From: Plantago ovata
Lineage: Eukaryota; Streptophyta; Magnoliopsida; Lamiales; Plantaginaceae
Assembly: GCA_028274465.1 (NCBI GenBank)
Contig: CM051456.1
Coordinates: forward strand, 76,556,753 to 76,620,752
Length of the DNA stretch: 64,000 nucleotides
Direction of reading: 5' to 3'
The position numbers and the translations under genes were made by a program. Numbering within the stretch: position 1 is the first letter of the stretch; every line of letters starts with the position of its first letter. A model generated the notes under the pieces. The model made no database searches and was not told where the DNA came from. It worked only from the letters and a program-made list of their open reading frames with translations. Shown here one piece after another: positions 1-10,105 of the stretch.

Positions 1-50
1 CAAATGTATCCCTTTTTATGGAGGTAGTTCAATCAATCCAAGGTTGTACC

Positions 51-150
51 NNNNNNNNNNNNNNNNNNNNNNNNNNNNNNNNNNNNNNNNNNNNNNNNNN
101 NNNNNNNNNNNNNNNNNNNNNNNNNNNNNNNNNNNNNNNNNNNNNNNNNN
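51..150. other. assembly gap (100 N)
   Basis: A run of exactly 100 N, the usual placeholder for a gap of unknown size. The 50 bases before it do not match the copia sequence expected next to the segment that starts at 151, when compared with the parallel copy near 7,900. The two sides are therefore probably not contiguous in the genome. Confidence 0.95.
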
Positions 151-1286
151 ATATTTCTGACAATGATGGAAAAAAATAAACGTTATCAAGTTTCCCAACA
201 TTGTACTGATGGTAAATCTATCTTGCAGCGTCAACGCGTTTTGGCTTCACTGGATTGTCGTTCCACATTCAAGTCGATTTCACCTTGCTTGACTAGCCTG
301 TGTTCAATGGGCCCTTTGCACATTAGTACAAATGTGCGAGCCACAGGTTGTATCTAATACCCAACCATTGGAGTCAAAAGTAGTCATTTGTCATTCAATA
401 ACAAACATACCTGAGCTAGAGAGCCGGCGCTTCTTAGCTTGATCTTCCCTTAGCTTTAGGGCAATCTTCTTCCTATACCCTTTCTGCTTACAGAAAAGAC
501 ATTCATCTGTGCGTACCGTTCCGCTTCTCTTGAACTTCCTTTTCTGGTTCAGACGCTTAGGCTTATCACTCGAAGTGTTAGCCTTGGCTCCGACTTTCCC
601 TTACCCTTAGCACCTTTGTTTCTCGGGTTTGGGTTAGACGGTTGTCCAACAAACATGATCGACTTTTCCTTCTTAGGAAGAGTTTGATCATATGTCTTCA
701 GCATATTATGGAGTTCGGGCAGTGTTACGTCCTTTGCATTCATCGTGTAGTTAATGATGAACTGCGAATACGAACTCGGCAATGATTGAAGGACAAAGAT
801 CACCATGATCTTGTTCCCTAGCTTAACACCGGCATCGGCAAGCTTTTCAAAGAGACCAATCATTTTGAGAACATGTTCAGACATGTTCCCTCCTTCATTG
901 AGCTTGCATCTGTGTATCTCTTTGATCAAATCAATTCAACACTTCTAGATGTCGTCTTAAAGAGCGACTCAAGATGCTTCAGCATCTCATACGGCAACAT
1001 ACTTTCATGTTGCCTCTGCAGCTCATTGCTCATTGCCGCCAGCATAATATACTGCGCGGATCTAGCATCCTCATGATGCTTATCAGACTTTGCCTTGTTG
1101 GCTTGATTCCAAATCAGCAACTTGATCGGCAGTCTGATTCTCGGGACACACGGGATTAGCCTCGTCCAAGACGTACTCAATCCTTTCGTACTTCAGCACC
1201 AAACGTATATTCCTGATCCTATCTAGGAAGTTTGGTCCGGTCTAAATTTGGTTCTCTAAGACAGCATGGAGCGAGATACTCGCCAT
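151..1286 (-). pseudogene. Ty1/copia gag and pre-integrase remnant (left tandem unit)
   Basis: Minus-strand remains of a copia gag and the start of its pol. Gag starts at the ATG at 1,286 (MASISL...). An in-frame TAG stands at 1,244-1,242 after 14 codons. A frameshift near 927 separates two recognisable gag pieces, which include the conserved stretch LLKTYDQTLPKKEKS-like (here LKTYDQTLPKKEKS). The zinc-knuckle region near 470-500 reads CLFCKQKGY, so the CCHC histidine and the last cysteine are lost. From 357 down to 151 the sequence matches the pre-integrase region of the right-hand unit (7,900-8,100), with more lesions. The Gag of copia elements packages the element RNA; this copy cannot be made as one protein. 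The unit continues to the left beyond the gap. Confidence 0.85.
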
Positions 1287-1848
1287 TTCGGTTTTACTTA
1301 GGAGAAATAGTATAGAACGAAAATAATAAATCAACTATTGAAATACTATTTCCAAATACACAGTCAATATAACTAAACAACAAGGTCCTTTAGCTGTTTA
1401 GCTCCCACTATTTTCACATATGCTTGCCCCCAAAACAAACATACGGGTAATGTCCAACAAGTTACCGTAGTGGCCAAGATCCAAATCCATACTATGCTAT
1501 ACTCCAACGGGGGCTGGTCGCATAGCATAATATGACCGGTAGGACTATCCAATTGCATCACGCAACTCTTGGGTGTTAAATCTAATTTAACCCGATGCTC
1601 TACATATTGTACCTATCGAGGTCGCCAGATTTAATATGCAGTAAGTTATAACCATAGGCTTACTCTAATCTGACGATCACTGCGAGTCTGTAAGACGAGG
1701 TCGCCAATACAGGAAACGCAATGAAAGTTCAGAATTAAAGCACCCCATAGAAAGCATCTCAGAAATACATACATATACATATTTCTGCACTTATATTGGT
1801 TGGGGCTTGTAGCTTGAGGGTTGTTATCAGTCATCTACAAACAAATAA

Positions 1849-2000
1849 GGGCGCCGCCTACCCATCATGCATGAGCGGTCTACACGTAATGGATGCCGCC
1901 TATCCATTCTAGTTCTAAACGCGGTCAAGCACATAATGGGCGCCGCCTACCCATACATAAAATATGCGGCCCGACAAATAAGAGGGCGCCGCCTACCCTC
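1849..2000 (-). repeat. four-hairpin array in copia leader
   Basis: Four short inverted repeats spaced about 40 to 50 nt apart. Each has the constant core GCCGCCTA between arms that differ: GGG/CCC at 1,849-1,863; AATGGAT/ATCCATT at 1,888-1,908; ATGGG/CCCAT at 1,936-1,954; GAGGG/CCCTC at 1,982-2,000. Each is followed after 8 to 25 nt by a GCGGTC-like word. On the element's sense strand the loop reads TAGGCGGC. Arms change together while the loop stays, which is what a selected RNA hairpin would show. Confidence 0.8.
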
Positions 2001-2491
2001 GCATGCATAACGGTCGAACGGAAAGTAAAATACGTGGTATTTAAACATGCATTGTCAAACAATAGCATATCGAGCAAACAAACAAGTAGTAGCCTATGTG
2101 GATGCCAAATGACTTCATAATTTCATTATGAAAATTATAATCCCATACTTATAATCTCTATGAAATAATTGAAAATTTGGACTAGATTGAAAAATCGAAA
2201 ATTCTATTGACCAAGTAGCAATTTTCAAAAACCCGAAGGACTTAATTGTAATTTTCGAAACCTTAGAGGGGTTAAATCTAAAATTTAAAAGTAGAAGGAC
2301 TAATTTGCAATAAACAATAAATTGATAAATTACAAATAAACTCTTTAATTTTATACTAATTAAATTTAACCCCTCTAGTTAAAAACAATTACAATTAATC
2401 ATATTTATATTCCAAATATAAAATTCAATCCTCAAAATTTTAAAAATTCGATTTTGGGTCCAACCCGAAAAATATATATATATTAAAATAT

Positions 2492-2616
2492 GGGACGGGA
2501 CCTAGTCCCGTGCCTGTGGCCGTCGGCGCCCGGCGCCTGAGGCGCACGGGCGCCAGCGTCCGCAGGCGCCGGCGGCACGCCGGCACCCGCCGCCTGCGTC
2601 ACGCAGGCGGCCCGGT
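2492..2616. repeat. GC-rich palindromic block in copia leader
   Basis: About 125 bases, almost all G and C, inside an AT-rich leader. It begins with a perfect small palindrome (GGGAC...GTCCC around CTA) and continues with overlapping GCGCC/GGCGC words. The equivalent place in the right-hand unit (25,441-25,482) is only about 42 bases, so roughly 80 bases were gained here or lost there. Confidence 0.8.
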
Positions 2617-2777
2617 CAATATATAATATTTTAATTTTTTTTTTGAAAAAATATAAATTCTAAATTTATATAAAAAACAAAACTTTTTAAAATCGAATTA
2701 ATCATAGAATCAATTGCATCCACATAAACTACAAAATCATACAACATATATACGTATATACGTAATAAATTAACCTG

Positions 2778-2789
2778 GCTCTGATACCA
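2778..2789 (-). other. primer binding site, tRNA-iMet type (left copia unit)
   Basis: The minus strand reads TGGTATCAGAGC, the standard initiator-methionine tRNA primer site of many plant copia elements. It lies one base from the LTR that starts at 2,791. This fixes the orientation: the LTR at 2,791-4,883 acts as the 5' LTR of the left unit. Confidence 0.92.
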
Positions 2790-3496
2790 CTGTAAGAAAA
2801 TACGGTCAGAGTTACCCCTAGGGTACGCAGCGAAATTTCAAAAAATTTCTTAACATGCAGGTTAATTGATTATGTATATGCCGTATATATTTAAACACGT
2901 CAATTAGAAGACTAACCTTACTTCCAAAGCAAGCACAACTTCCAAGTCTTCGTAATGATCCGGTGTATCTTCTCATTCGTCGAAGTCTAAGATATCTGCA
3001 ATACTTTGATTATCTGCAAGACAATAAAAGTTAGTTTCCAGCTCCTAGAACCTCAACCTTGGTATCCACGGATGAACAACATATCAGAAAGAATGCTAGG
3101 ATATTCTTTGTGTGACCAAGAAGATGGGACGACGGTTTTCCTCCGGCGAGGGGTGGCGCGCGCGTGGCTCTGTGGAGGTAGGGGAGAGCTTTTTGTTTTC
3201 TCTAAGAAAGGTAGAATAATTCTCTAAGAATTTCATACTGAAAAAGCTTTCTAATGACTTACTTATATAGTAGTCAATAGAAGCCTAAAGTATAAGCAAT
3301 TAGACTTCATAAAGGAATAAGAATCTAATTCTTATCGCACTAGAAAACCAATTTCAAGTCTGGATTCATTCCCAATCAAATTAAACTCAATCAGGAAAAT
3401 CTAACTTATCCCTTGGACTTCTAATAGAGAAAGGAGTCGAACTCCTTCCCCTACTCCAGCTCCTGCGCGCGCGCGCGCCTGTCCTACGGGAGATAG

Positions 3497-3520
3497 GTGG
3501 GTCCCGATTTTGGGACCCAC
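3497..3520. repeat. perfect 9-bp dyad in copia LTR
   Basis: GTGGGTCCC and GGGACCCAC face each other across a 6-nt loop (GATTTT). It is unchanged in the other two LTRs at 26,375-26,398 and 29,425-29,448. It may be a structured element of the transcript or a protein site; nothing in the sequence decides this. Confidence 0.8.
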
Positions 3521-3842
3521 TTATAGTTCTAAGGAAATTCAAACTCCAAGTAGATTTTGCCCATGTGCATATGTTAATTCTAAATTAACATATCCTTTCA
3601 AATCAAACCTCTATTATATTTCTAAAATACAATCTTTAATTGTATTTACATAAACTACAATTAATTAGCCAATTCAATTAATAATTCCAAATCACTAATT
3701 GAGCCACTAAATATTATAATTAATTCCAAATTAATTATAATCCATCAATCACAATTAATTCCAAATTAATTGCAATTCCATCTTCAAGGATATTCGGATA
3801 AGCTGAATCACCACATAGTGTGACCCATAGGGCCTCATTGTA

Positions 3843-4046
3843 TTAAGCAAGTCCTAGACTAGGCAAAATGGAATTCCTAGACGGTTCCAATTGCAATATT
3901 AATACATGAGGACGTTTGAGAGGTTTCTCGAAGCAAACCCTTTCGTTGCGAAGCCTGTTTCGCTCAACGCGGCGATGGTAACGTCCCTTCATCTGACTTG
4001 CTCGAATGTATTTAGGATCGGTGAAGTGTCTATCCCAATAATACAT
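3843..4046 (-). other. 67-codon open frame inside copia LTR
   Basis: An open frame beginning MYYWDRHF and ending with PSLGLA. Matching frames of equal length are at 26,721-26,924 and 29,769-29,972 in the other two LTRs. The predicted peptide is basic (Arg/Lys-rich centre, YHRRVERNRLR). The copies differ by a handful of substitutions, several of them amino-acid changing, so the open frame may simply reflect recent common descent of the LTRs. I do not recognise it, and it has no evident start context or promoter of its own. Confidence 0.35.
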
Positions 4047-4883
4047 CCACGGGCGTCTTCAGTGACTTGCATGGTGAATCCAATATCTATTATGACCATC
4101 ATAATAATATTGATACGCTGGTCAGCGGTTTACCAATCACAACTATGAACGACAATGAGCAGTGCTCTCCTGTGCTACACGTGAGAGATGAATCCTTCAC
4201 AGAATCACTTATCATCCCCATTTGTATGTAGCCATAATCCTGGATCGTGTCTTAGGTCAACTGCTTATTCAGAGCTGACATCGACGGGTCCACCAAGGAT
4301 ATGGGGCAACAAATGTGATGATAAAGTCCTGTAAGTCCAAAGGACGACTGGCATCACTTCGACAACTTACCGGTTCCCATAGACACTTCGGTGTAGAGTA
4401 TACATCGATGGGAGTGTCCGGTGGGTACTTCCATTGTTCGGTAATCATCCTTCGAACAACTATGCGCAGTTATGGGAACGTTTCTTGATTGTCCAACAAT
4501 CCGTTCCGTGGCCGTGGGATCGGCTCACACTTTCTCCAACAAGTATAACCTCCACGCATACCAGTCTCAGCTGGTTCATTCAGACCCCTACATACGAGAT
4601 GAACCTCGACTAGGGAGAGTTTGTGATAGATGATAACTCACATAGCTCCCACTATATGTGTGATCGGTTATCTATCCGAGGGGACATGTTTAATATCAAT
4701 ACAGACAGAAATAGAGATATGACATGTTGCATGCCTGGTGTAATATAAATATGAAAGCGATACTCAATAGTCATTCAACAAACATATATTATATTACGTT
4801 GACATGTGTAATAGTACATATATGCCCTCTATAAGGGTTGTATGCCCTTAATAAGGACTGTCTCTAGGACATATACACTATCA

Positions 4884-4894
4884 ATCTCCCACTT
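4884..4894 (-). other. polypurine tract of copia element
   Basis: The minus strand reads AAGTGGGAGAT directly before the LTR start TGATAGTG. This is the typical copia polypurine tract from which plus-strand DNA synthesis begins. Confidence 0.9.
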
Positions 4895-4897
4895 GGA

Positions 4898-6907
4898 CTA
4901 GAGCCAGTCACCTTTATGCCTAATACCCAGATTAGCATAATGTCTTAAGTGGACTTCCACTGATAAGACCTTGGTGAAAGGATCTGCCACGTTGTCCGTG
5001 GTAGAGACACGTTCTATACTAACTTCTCCTCTATCAATAATCTCACGTATAACGTGATACTTTCTAAGTACATGTTCGTTCTTGTTTGTAGATCTAGGCT
5101 CCTTAGCTTGAGCGACGGCGCCCGTATTGTCCCAATAAATCGTTATTGGACTAGGAGCAGGAACAACCCTCAATCCTTCAAGAACTCTGAAATCCAGACA
5201 GCTTCTTACGATGCTTCTGATTCAGTAATGTACTCGGCTTCTGTGGATGAGTCAGCAATCGTGGCTTGCTTAGAACTCTTCCAACAGATAGCTCCTCCGT
5301 TCAATTTGAATACGTATCCTGTCTGTGACTTAAAGTCATCAGGATCTGATTCAAATCCAGCGTCGACATAACCAGACATCTTTAATTCAGCGTCGAAGGT
5401 ACTTAAGAATGTTCTTCACAGCAGTCCAGTGAGGTACTCCTGGATTCTGTTGGTGTCGACAAGTGACACTAAGCGCATATGCCACATCGGGCCTTGTGCA
5501 ATTCATTGCATACATTATAGACCCTATTGCCGAAGCATAGGGCACACGACTCATTGCATTTCTTTCTTCATCAGTTTTAGGACTATCCTTAACTGATAAG
5601 ACAATCCCATGCCTAGCTGGGAGAAAGCCTTTCTTTGAGTCGTCCATCTTATAACGCTTCAGTATTTTGTCGATGTAGGTAGACTGTGTCAATCCTAACA
5701 TCCTCTTGGATCTATCTCTATAGATCTTGATCCCTAGGATGTAGTTCGCTTCACCCAAGTCCTTCATCGAGAAGGAACTTGATAACCAAACTTTAGTCTC
5801 TTCTAGCATAGAGACATTGTTTCCCATGATCAAAATGTCATCAACATAGATGATCATGAAAACGACTCCCTTGTCGCTGTGCCTAGTGTAGACACAGGGA
5901 TCTTCCTTGCTTTTGATGAAGTCAAACCATTTGACAGCTTCATCAAAGCGGATATTCCATCTCCTAGACGCTTGCTTTATCCCATAGATGGATCTTTGTA
6001 ATTTGCATACAGCAGTTGGCCTGGTTTTACTAATAAAACCTTCCGGCTGTACCATATAGACCTCTTCCTCAAGGTTGCCATTGAGGAAGGCAGTCTTTAC
6101 ATCCATCTGCCAGATATCATAATCATAGTAGGCAGCTATCGCAAGTAGAATTCGAATGGACATCAATTTTGCTACCGGTGAAAAGGTTTCATCGTAATCG
6201 ATGCCATACCTTTGCGTGTAGCCTTTCGCCACAAGTCTAGCCTTGTGTGTTTGTACCTTTCCATCGGCATCTGTCTTTCGTTTAAAGACCCATTTGCACC
6301 CAATAGGTTTAACCCCTTGGGGCAAGTCTACCAAGTTCCAAACTTGGTTCAGGTACATGGAGTCCATTTCCAATTCCATGGCCTCTTGCCATTTGTCTGA
6401 GTCAATATCAATTATTGCCTCTTTGTAGGTCTCGGGATCTTCCCGATCTGATAAGTCGACATCAAGTTCACTGATGTCTTCTATCATAAGACTTTGCTTC
6501 TGAGGTCCTTTTAGGATCCACTTCGACCTACGGAGCTCGACTGGTTCTGGTGCTTTTCTTTTCTGGCTTCGTGTAACAGGAATATTATCAGTGGGCACTG
6601 ATGCAGCTGGTCGCGCCACGCGACCCTGTTCCCCAGGTTGGTTGACAACGGGTTCTATTGGTGTGGTTTCAACTGTTGATCTAATCACAGGACTCCCACT
6701 GACTATGACATGCCTAGCAAGTGTCATATCATTACCCTTGTCTGCTTCGAAAGCTCCCACTGAACTTGAGTCCAAATCAGAAGATTTAGAGAACTCATGT
6801 TCGCGCGTGTCAAAGTCTTGAATTTCTTCAAGTTCTATCATGTCATCTAACCTCTCTTCTTCGAGGTATTCTGCTTCTAAAAACTTGACGTTTCTAGATA
6901 CTATCAC
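4898..6907 (-). pseudogene. copia reverse transcriptase and RNase H (right unit)
   Basis: The 3' half of a copia pol. The reverse transcriptase domain contains VNQVWNLVDLP-like openings (here LNQVWNLVDLPQG), KARLVAKGYTQ and the catalytic YVDD motif (MIIYVDDILIMG). RNase H follows, with ADSSTEAEY and a C-terminal DNTGAVAQAKEPRS segment. The order gag, protease, integrase, RT, RNase H marks Ty1/copia. An open stretch of 506 codons ends near 5,387, where about 30 bases are missing and the frame shifts. A second shift near 5,175 returns to the original frame, and the last piece runs to the stop at 4,898. Copia RT makes cDNA from element RNA in virus-like particles; this copy is broken. Confidence 0.92.
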
Positions 6908-6946
6908 CTTGTGATCTTCAGCATGATAGAATTCATAGCCTCTCGT

Positions 6947-7591
6947 CTAACGAGGATAGCCTATGAAATATACTTTGACACCCTTGGCATCTAACTTATC
7001 AGTGAGCATCAGTTTGACTATCGCAGGAAAACCCCAAGGTCTAAGATAGCCCAAAGAGGGCTTCTTTCCCTTCCATAACTCATAAGTAGTTTTCTCCACT
7101 AATTTAGATGGTACACGGTTCAGAATGTAGATTGCAGTTTGTAGTGCATATTCCCATAGATGTTTTGGAAGAGTCGAGAATCCAATCATTGATCTCACCA
7201 TGTCTAACAGGGTTCGATTCCTTCTCTCAGACACACCATTTAACTGTGGTGTTCCAGGGGGAGTTCATTGCGATTGAATTCCATTTTCCTTCAAGTAGTC
7301 GATAAATTCTTCACTAAGGTATTCACCTCCTCGATCCAATCGAAGAGTGACTATCCTTAGGTTCAATTCATTCTCGACCTCATTCCTAAACTCCTTGGAT
7401 TTCCCAAAGGTCTCGCATTTATTTTTCATAAGATAAATATATCCATACCTTGAGAAATCGTCAGTAAAGGTGACGAAGTAAGGATAACCCCCTCGCGCAT
7501 GGACTTTAAAAGGTCCACATACATCGGTATGTATGAGCTCTAAGCAGCGAGTGGAACGAACACCTTGTCCAACAAAAGGTTTGTTCGTCAT
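6947..7591 (-). pseudogene. copia integrase (right unit)
   Basis: Integrase core of the same pol frame. The catalytic acidic residues are visible in HTDVCGP, in RLDRGGEYLS and in NGVSERRNRT. The protein is interrupted by single in-frame stops: TGA at 7,265-7,267, probably a former tryptophan codon just before the NGVSERRN motif, and TAG at 6,947-6,949. All pieces from 8,095 to about 5,387 stay in one reading frame, so the damage here is point mutation, not indels. The CX2C half of the zinc-binding domain (CESC) lies just upstream, after a TAA at 7,628-7,630. Confidence 0.9.
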
Positions 7592-7627
7592 CTTACCCTT
7601 AACACATGATTCACATGTACCATATGA

Positions 7628-8260
7628 TTAAAAATCAAATGGTTCTAAGTAGTCCAGCTTCCTTAGTCTTTGAATCCGTGTTTCATTGATATGGCCTAGC
7701 CAACAATGCCATAGATAAGATGGATTATTCTTCCTACTTGAAGACGGTTGTTTGTTATGTATTTCAAATAAAGGTAGACTACTTTGAAAAATATATAAAC
7801 CATTCACTAAGCGAGCTTTTCCATAATACTGGTTATTTAACGAAAAATAACAAGTATTATTAGGTAAATCCAAATTGTCCAACAATGGAATGGAAATAAT
7901 ATTTCTGACAATGGATGGAACAAAATAAACGTTATCAAATTCCAAACATTGTCCTGATGGTAAATCTATCTTGCAGCGTCCAACGCATTTGGCTTCAGCT
8001 TGATTGTCGTTCCCAACATGCAAGTCGATTTCACCTTGCTTGACTAGCTTGCGTTCAATGGGCCCTTTGCACATTATTATAAATGTGCTAGGCACAGGCT
8101 GTATCTAATACCCAACCATTGGAGTCAAAAGTAGTCATGTTCACTTCAATAACAAACATACCTGAGCTAGAAGCCGGTGGCTTCTTAGCTTGATCTGCCC
8201 TCAGCTTAGGGTAATCTTTCTTCCAATGTCCTTTCTGCTTACAAAAATGACATTCATCTG
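7628..8260 (-). pseudogene. copia protease and pre-integrase region (right unit)
   Basis: Minus-strand segment joining gag to integrase. Near 8,240 a zinc knuckle reads CHFCKQKGHWKKDY, so the last cysteine of CCHC is a tyrosine. The protease active site reads LDTACA where copia proteases have LD(S/T)GC, and a frameshift follows at once (near 8,090). From 8,095 to 7,628 the pre-integrase domain is open, with LVNGLYIF and the WHCWLGHI histidines of the integrase zinc finger. It ends at a TAA. The protease of copia elements cuts the polyprotein; with the glycine and frame lost, this one would not work. Confidence 0.85.
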
Positions 8261-8759
8261 TGCGTACCGTTCCACTTCTCTTGAACTTCCTTTTCCTGGT
8301 TCAGACGCTTAGGCTTATCACTCGAAGTGTTAGCCTTGGCTCCTGACTTGCCCTTACCCTTAGCACCTTTGTTTCTCGGGTTTGGGTTAGACGGTTGCCC
8401 AACAAACATGATCGACTTTTCCTTCTTAGGAAGAGTTTGATCATATGTCTTCAGCAGATTATGGAGTTCGGGCAGTGTTACATCCTTCGCATTCATGGTG
8501 GTTAACGATGAACTGCGAATACGAACTCGGCAATGATTGAAGGACAAAGATCACCATGATCTTATTCTCATCTTGAGAACATGTTCAGACATGTTCCCTC
8601 CTTCATTCAGCTTGCATCTGTGTATCTCTTTGATCAAATCAAATTCAACACTTCTAGTTGTCGTCTTAAAGAGCGACTCAAGATGCTTCAGCATCTCATA
8701 CGGCAACATGCTATCATGTTGTCTCTGCAACTCATTTCTCATTGCCGCCATCATAATAT
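8254..8759 (-). pseudogene. copia gag, 3' part (right unit)
   Basis: The same gag as at 549-1,180, with LNEGGNMSEHVLKM followed by a deletion of about 45 bases relative to the left unit, which breaks the frame near 8,560. The C-terminal part (LLKTYDQTLPKKEKS, GAKGKGKSG) is open. The 5' end of the gene is missing at 8,759 because element G1 begins at 8,760. The missing first part lies at 23,998-24,233, on the other side of G1. The five bases AATAT are found on both sides. Confidence 0.88.
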
Positions 8760-10066
8760 TGATGAACGGAGATATGTCGGGTCCCGATTCAGCAAATAAA
8801 TTTGTTATTAGCCAAAGGCAATCCACAACTACAACGAAAACCGTAGTGTAGCAGTAGAATGACTCGAGTGTCGTTCTCTCAGGACTATAACTAGCTTTAT
8901 CAAATCTAATTTAGAATATAAAAACAGCAGACGTAAAAGCAAAGGATTTTTCTAACAAATAATGGAGATTGGTGATAGTATGATCCTTCAAAGCATAACG
9001 GGTCGATAATCATGCATAAATTCCTCGGTCTTGCATGGAGATCTTTGATCAATGTAATGTCCTATTGCAATTATTAACCACTACGAAGATAAAGGTATTG
9101 ACAAGTCAATCACTATTGTCCTATTGTGTTCCGTAATTATTCAACACTACGAAGATAAACTCGCGTACAGGTCGATGAGGGTCCACGCATAATAATTAAT
9201 ACAACATACGAGAATTTAGGCTGAGCCTGATCAACGAAATAAAGCAATAACACGGAGTATAATGCGCGATATAGCCATTAGCATGATTATCTTCCCTTCG
9301 CTAAGAATTCACATACTACCACCAACGATAAGTTTAGCTACTCATAATAGGCATGCAATCAACAGAAATCATAGAAGAAAACATGTTGAAAGATATAATA
9401 AAATAAGTAGAATAAACTGTAAGATACAAAGTTACCGAAGGTTGTCAATCTCCGGAGAATTGCGATCCTACAAGCTCCAATCTGCTATGAAAAAGAGTCC
9501 CCTAAGCTACGAACCCCCAGAACAGGCTCTGGGAAGTCCCTACCTAAAACTACAGAGAAAGGTGAGAAAGTAGGTCTGGAAAAGTATGATTTTCGGAAAA
9601 AACTGAGCAACTATATATAGGCCCCAAAATACTGTGGGGCGGTTCGCCCCATACACCGGGCGGTTCGCCTGGTGTGGGGCGAGTCGCCCCTCGTTCCGGG
9701 CGGTTCGCCCGGGAGAATATTTCGCGGAATTCCGCGTTTTCGACGCGTTTTTGGATTTCTTCCCCTTTTCGGACTCGGTTTCTGACTTCTAGTGGCCTTC
9801 TAACCTCCAGATTCGACCCTAGACTTCAAATCCTATCCGGAAACCTTCAGATACTCCAATTAGGCTTCTGGAACACCAATTCCTTGTCTACTTCGATATA
9901 ATTGCCCGGAAATCCTCGTTTTTCAACCAAAACCTGTAAAATAAAGACTAAAGGGAAACGTAACACTATTCTAATAAAATGCACTAAAATATAGCTAAAT
10001 TAACATAGAGGATAGCTAAAATAGGTGAAAAAGACTCGAATGAAAGTGTCAAATACACATTCATCA
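8760..10066 (-). repeat. 3' LTR of G1
   Basis: A 1,307-bp LTR that matches 13,158-13,166 plus 22,690-23,992 (1,312 bp) closely and the LTRs of G3 (53,115-54,384) and G4 (60,733-61,996) more distantly. On the sense (minus) strand four GC-rich palindromes (9,636-9,712) lie directly before a TATA box, CTATATATAG at 9,611-9,620. Further downstream is an R/U5-like region. Confidence 0.9.
9636..9712. repeat. palindromic box array beside LTR TATA box (G1)
   Basis: Four CG-centred palindromes in a row: GGGGCGGTTCGCCCC at 9,636-9,650, CCGGGCGGTTCGCCTGG at 9,657-9,673, GGGGCGAGTCGCCCC at 9,676-9,690 and CCGGGCGGTTCGCCCGG at 9,696-9,712. In sense orientation they sit just upstream of the TATA box at 9,611-9,620, where an enhancer or transcription-factor site would be. 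The other G1 LTR has the same four at 23,561-23,638; G3 has two and G4 has two decayed ones. Confidence 0.85.
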
Positions 10067-10105
10067 AACTCCCCAAACCGAACCTTTGCTTGTCCTCAAG
10101 CAACT
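10067..10105 (-). other. polypurine tract and GAGGACAAGC motif of G1
   Basis: The minus strand reads TTGAGGACAAGCAAAGG, then GGTTTGGGGAGTT, then the LTR start TGATGAA. This motif with the polypurine tract is typical of Tat-type gypsy elements. The equivalents here are at 14,555-14,595 (G2), 54,385-54,423 (G3) and 61,997-62,035 (G4). Confidence 0.85.

Larger units (their letters stand above)
1287..2777 (-). other. copia untranslated leader (left unit)
   Basis: The sequence between the primer binding site and the gag start of the left copia unit, about 1.5 kb, without an open frame of note. It is very AT-rich except for two structured parts, listed separately: a four-hairpin array at 1,849-2,000 and a GC-rich palindromic block at 2,492-2,616. 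The same leader, with the first structure intact, is found at 24,234-25,650 in the right-hand unit. The leader of an LTR retrotransposon normally carries packaging and dimerisation signals, so RNA structure here is expected, but none has been shown for this family. Confidence 0.75.
2791..4883 (-). repeat. copia LTR shared by two tandem units
   Basis: A 2,093-bp LTR. On the plus strand it starts TGTAAGAAAATACGG and ends ATACACTATCA, and it matches LTRs at 25,664-27,762 and 28,714-30,809 along its full length. On its left lie a primer site, leader and gag; on its right lie a polypurine tract and the end of pol. It is thus the 5' LTR of one unit and the 3' LTR of the next, with no target duplication between. 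Inside are a perfect dyad at 3,497-3,520, a GC dinucleotide run near 3,464, a TATA-like box near 3,266, and a 67-codon open frame at 3,843-4,046. Confidence 0.92.

Noticed and set aside
1849..2000. CRISPR-like array because of regular spacing
   Set aside because: The repeats are short, are palindromic with variable arms, and lie in the leader of a plant retrotransposon.
5054..5371. Plus-strand open frames over the copia pol (also 6,212-6,821 and 7,108-7,305)
   Set aside because: They are reverse-strand shadows of the pol reading frame.
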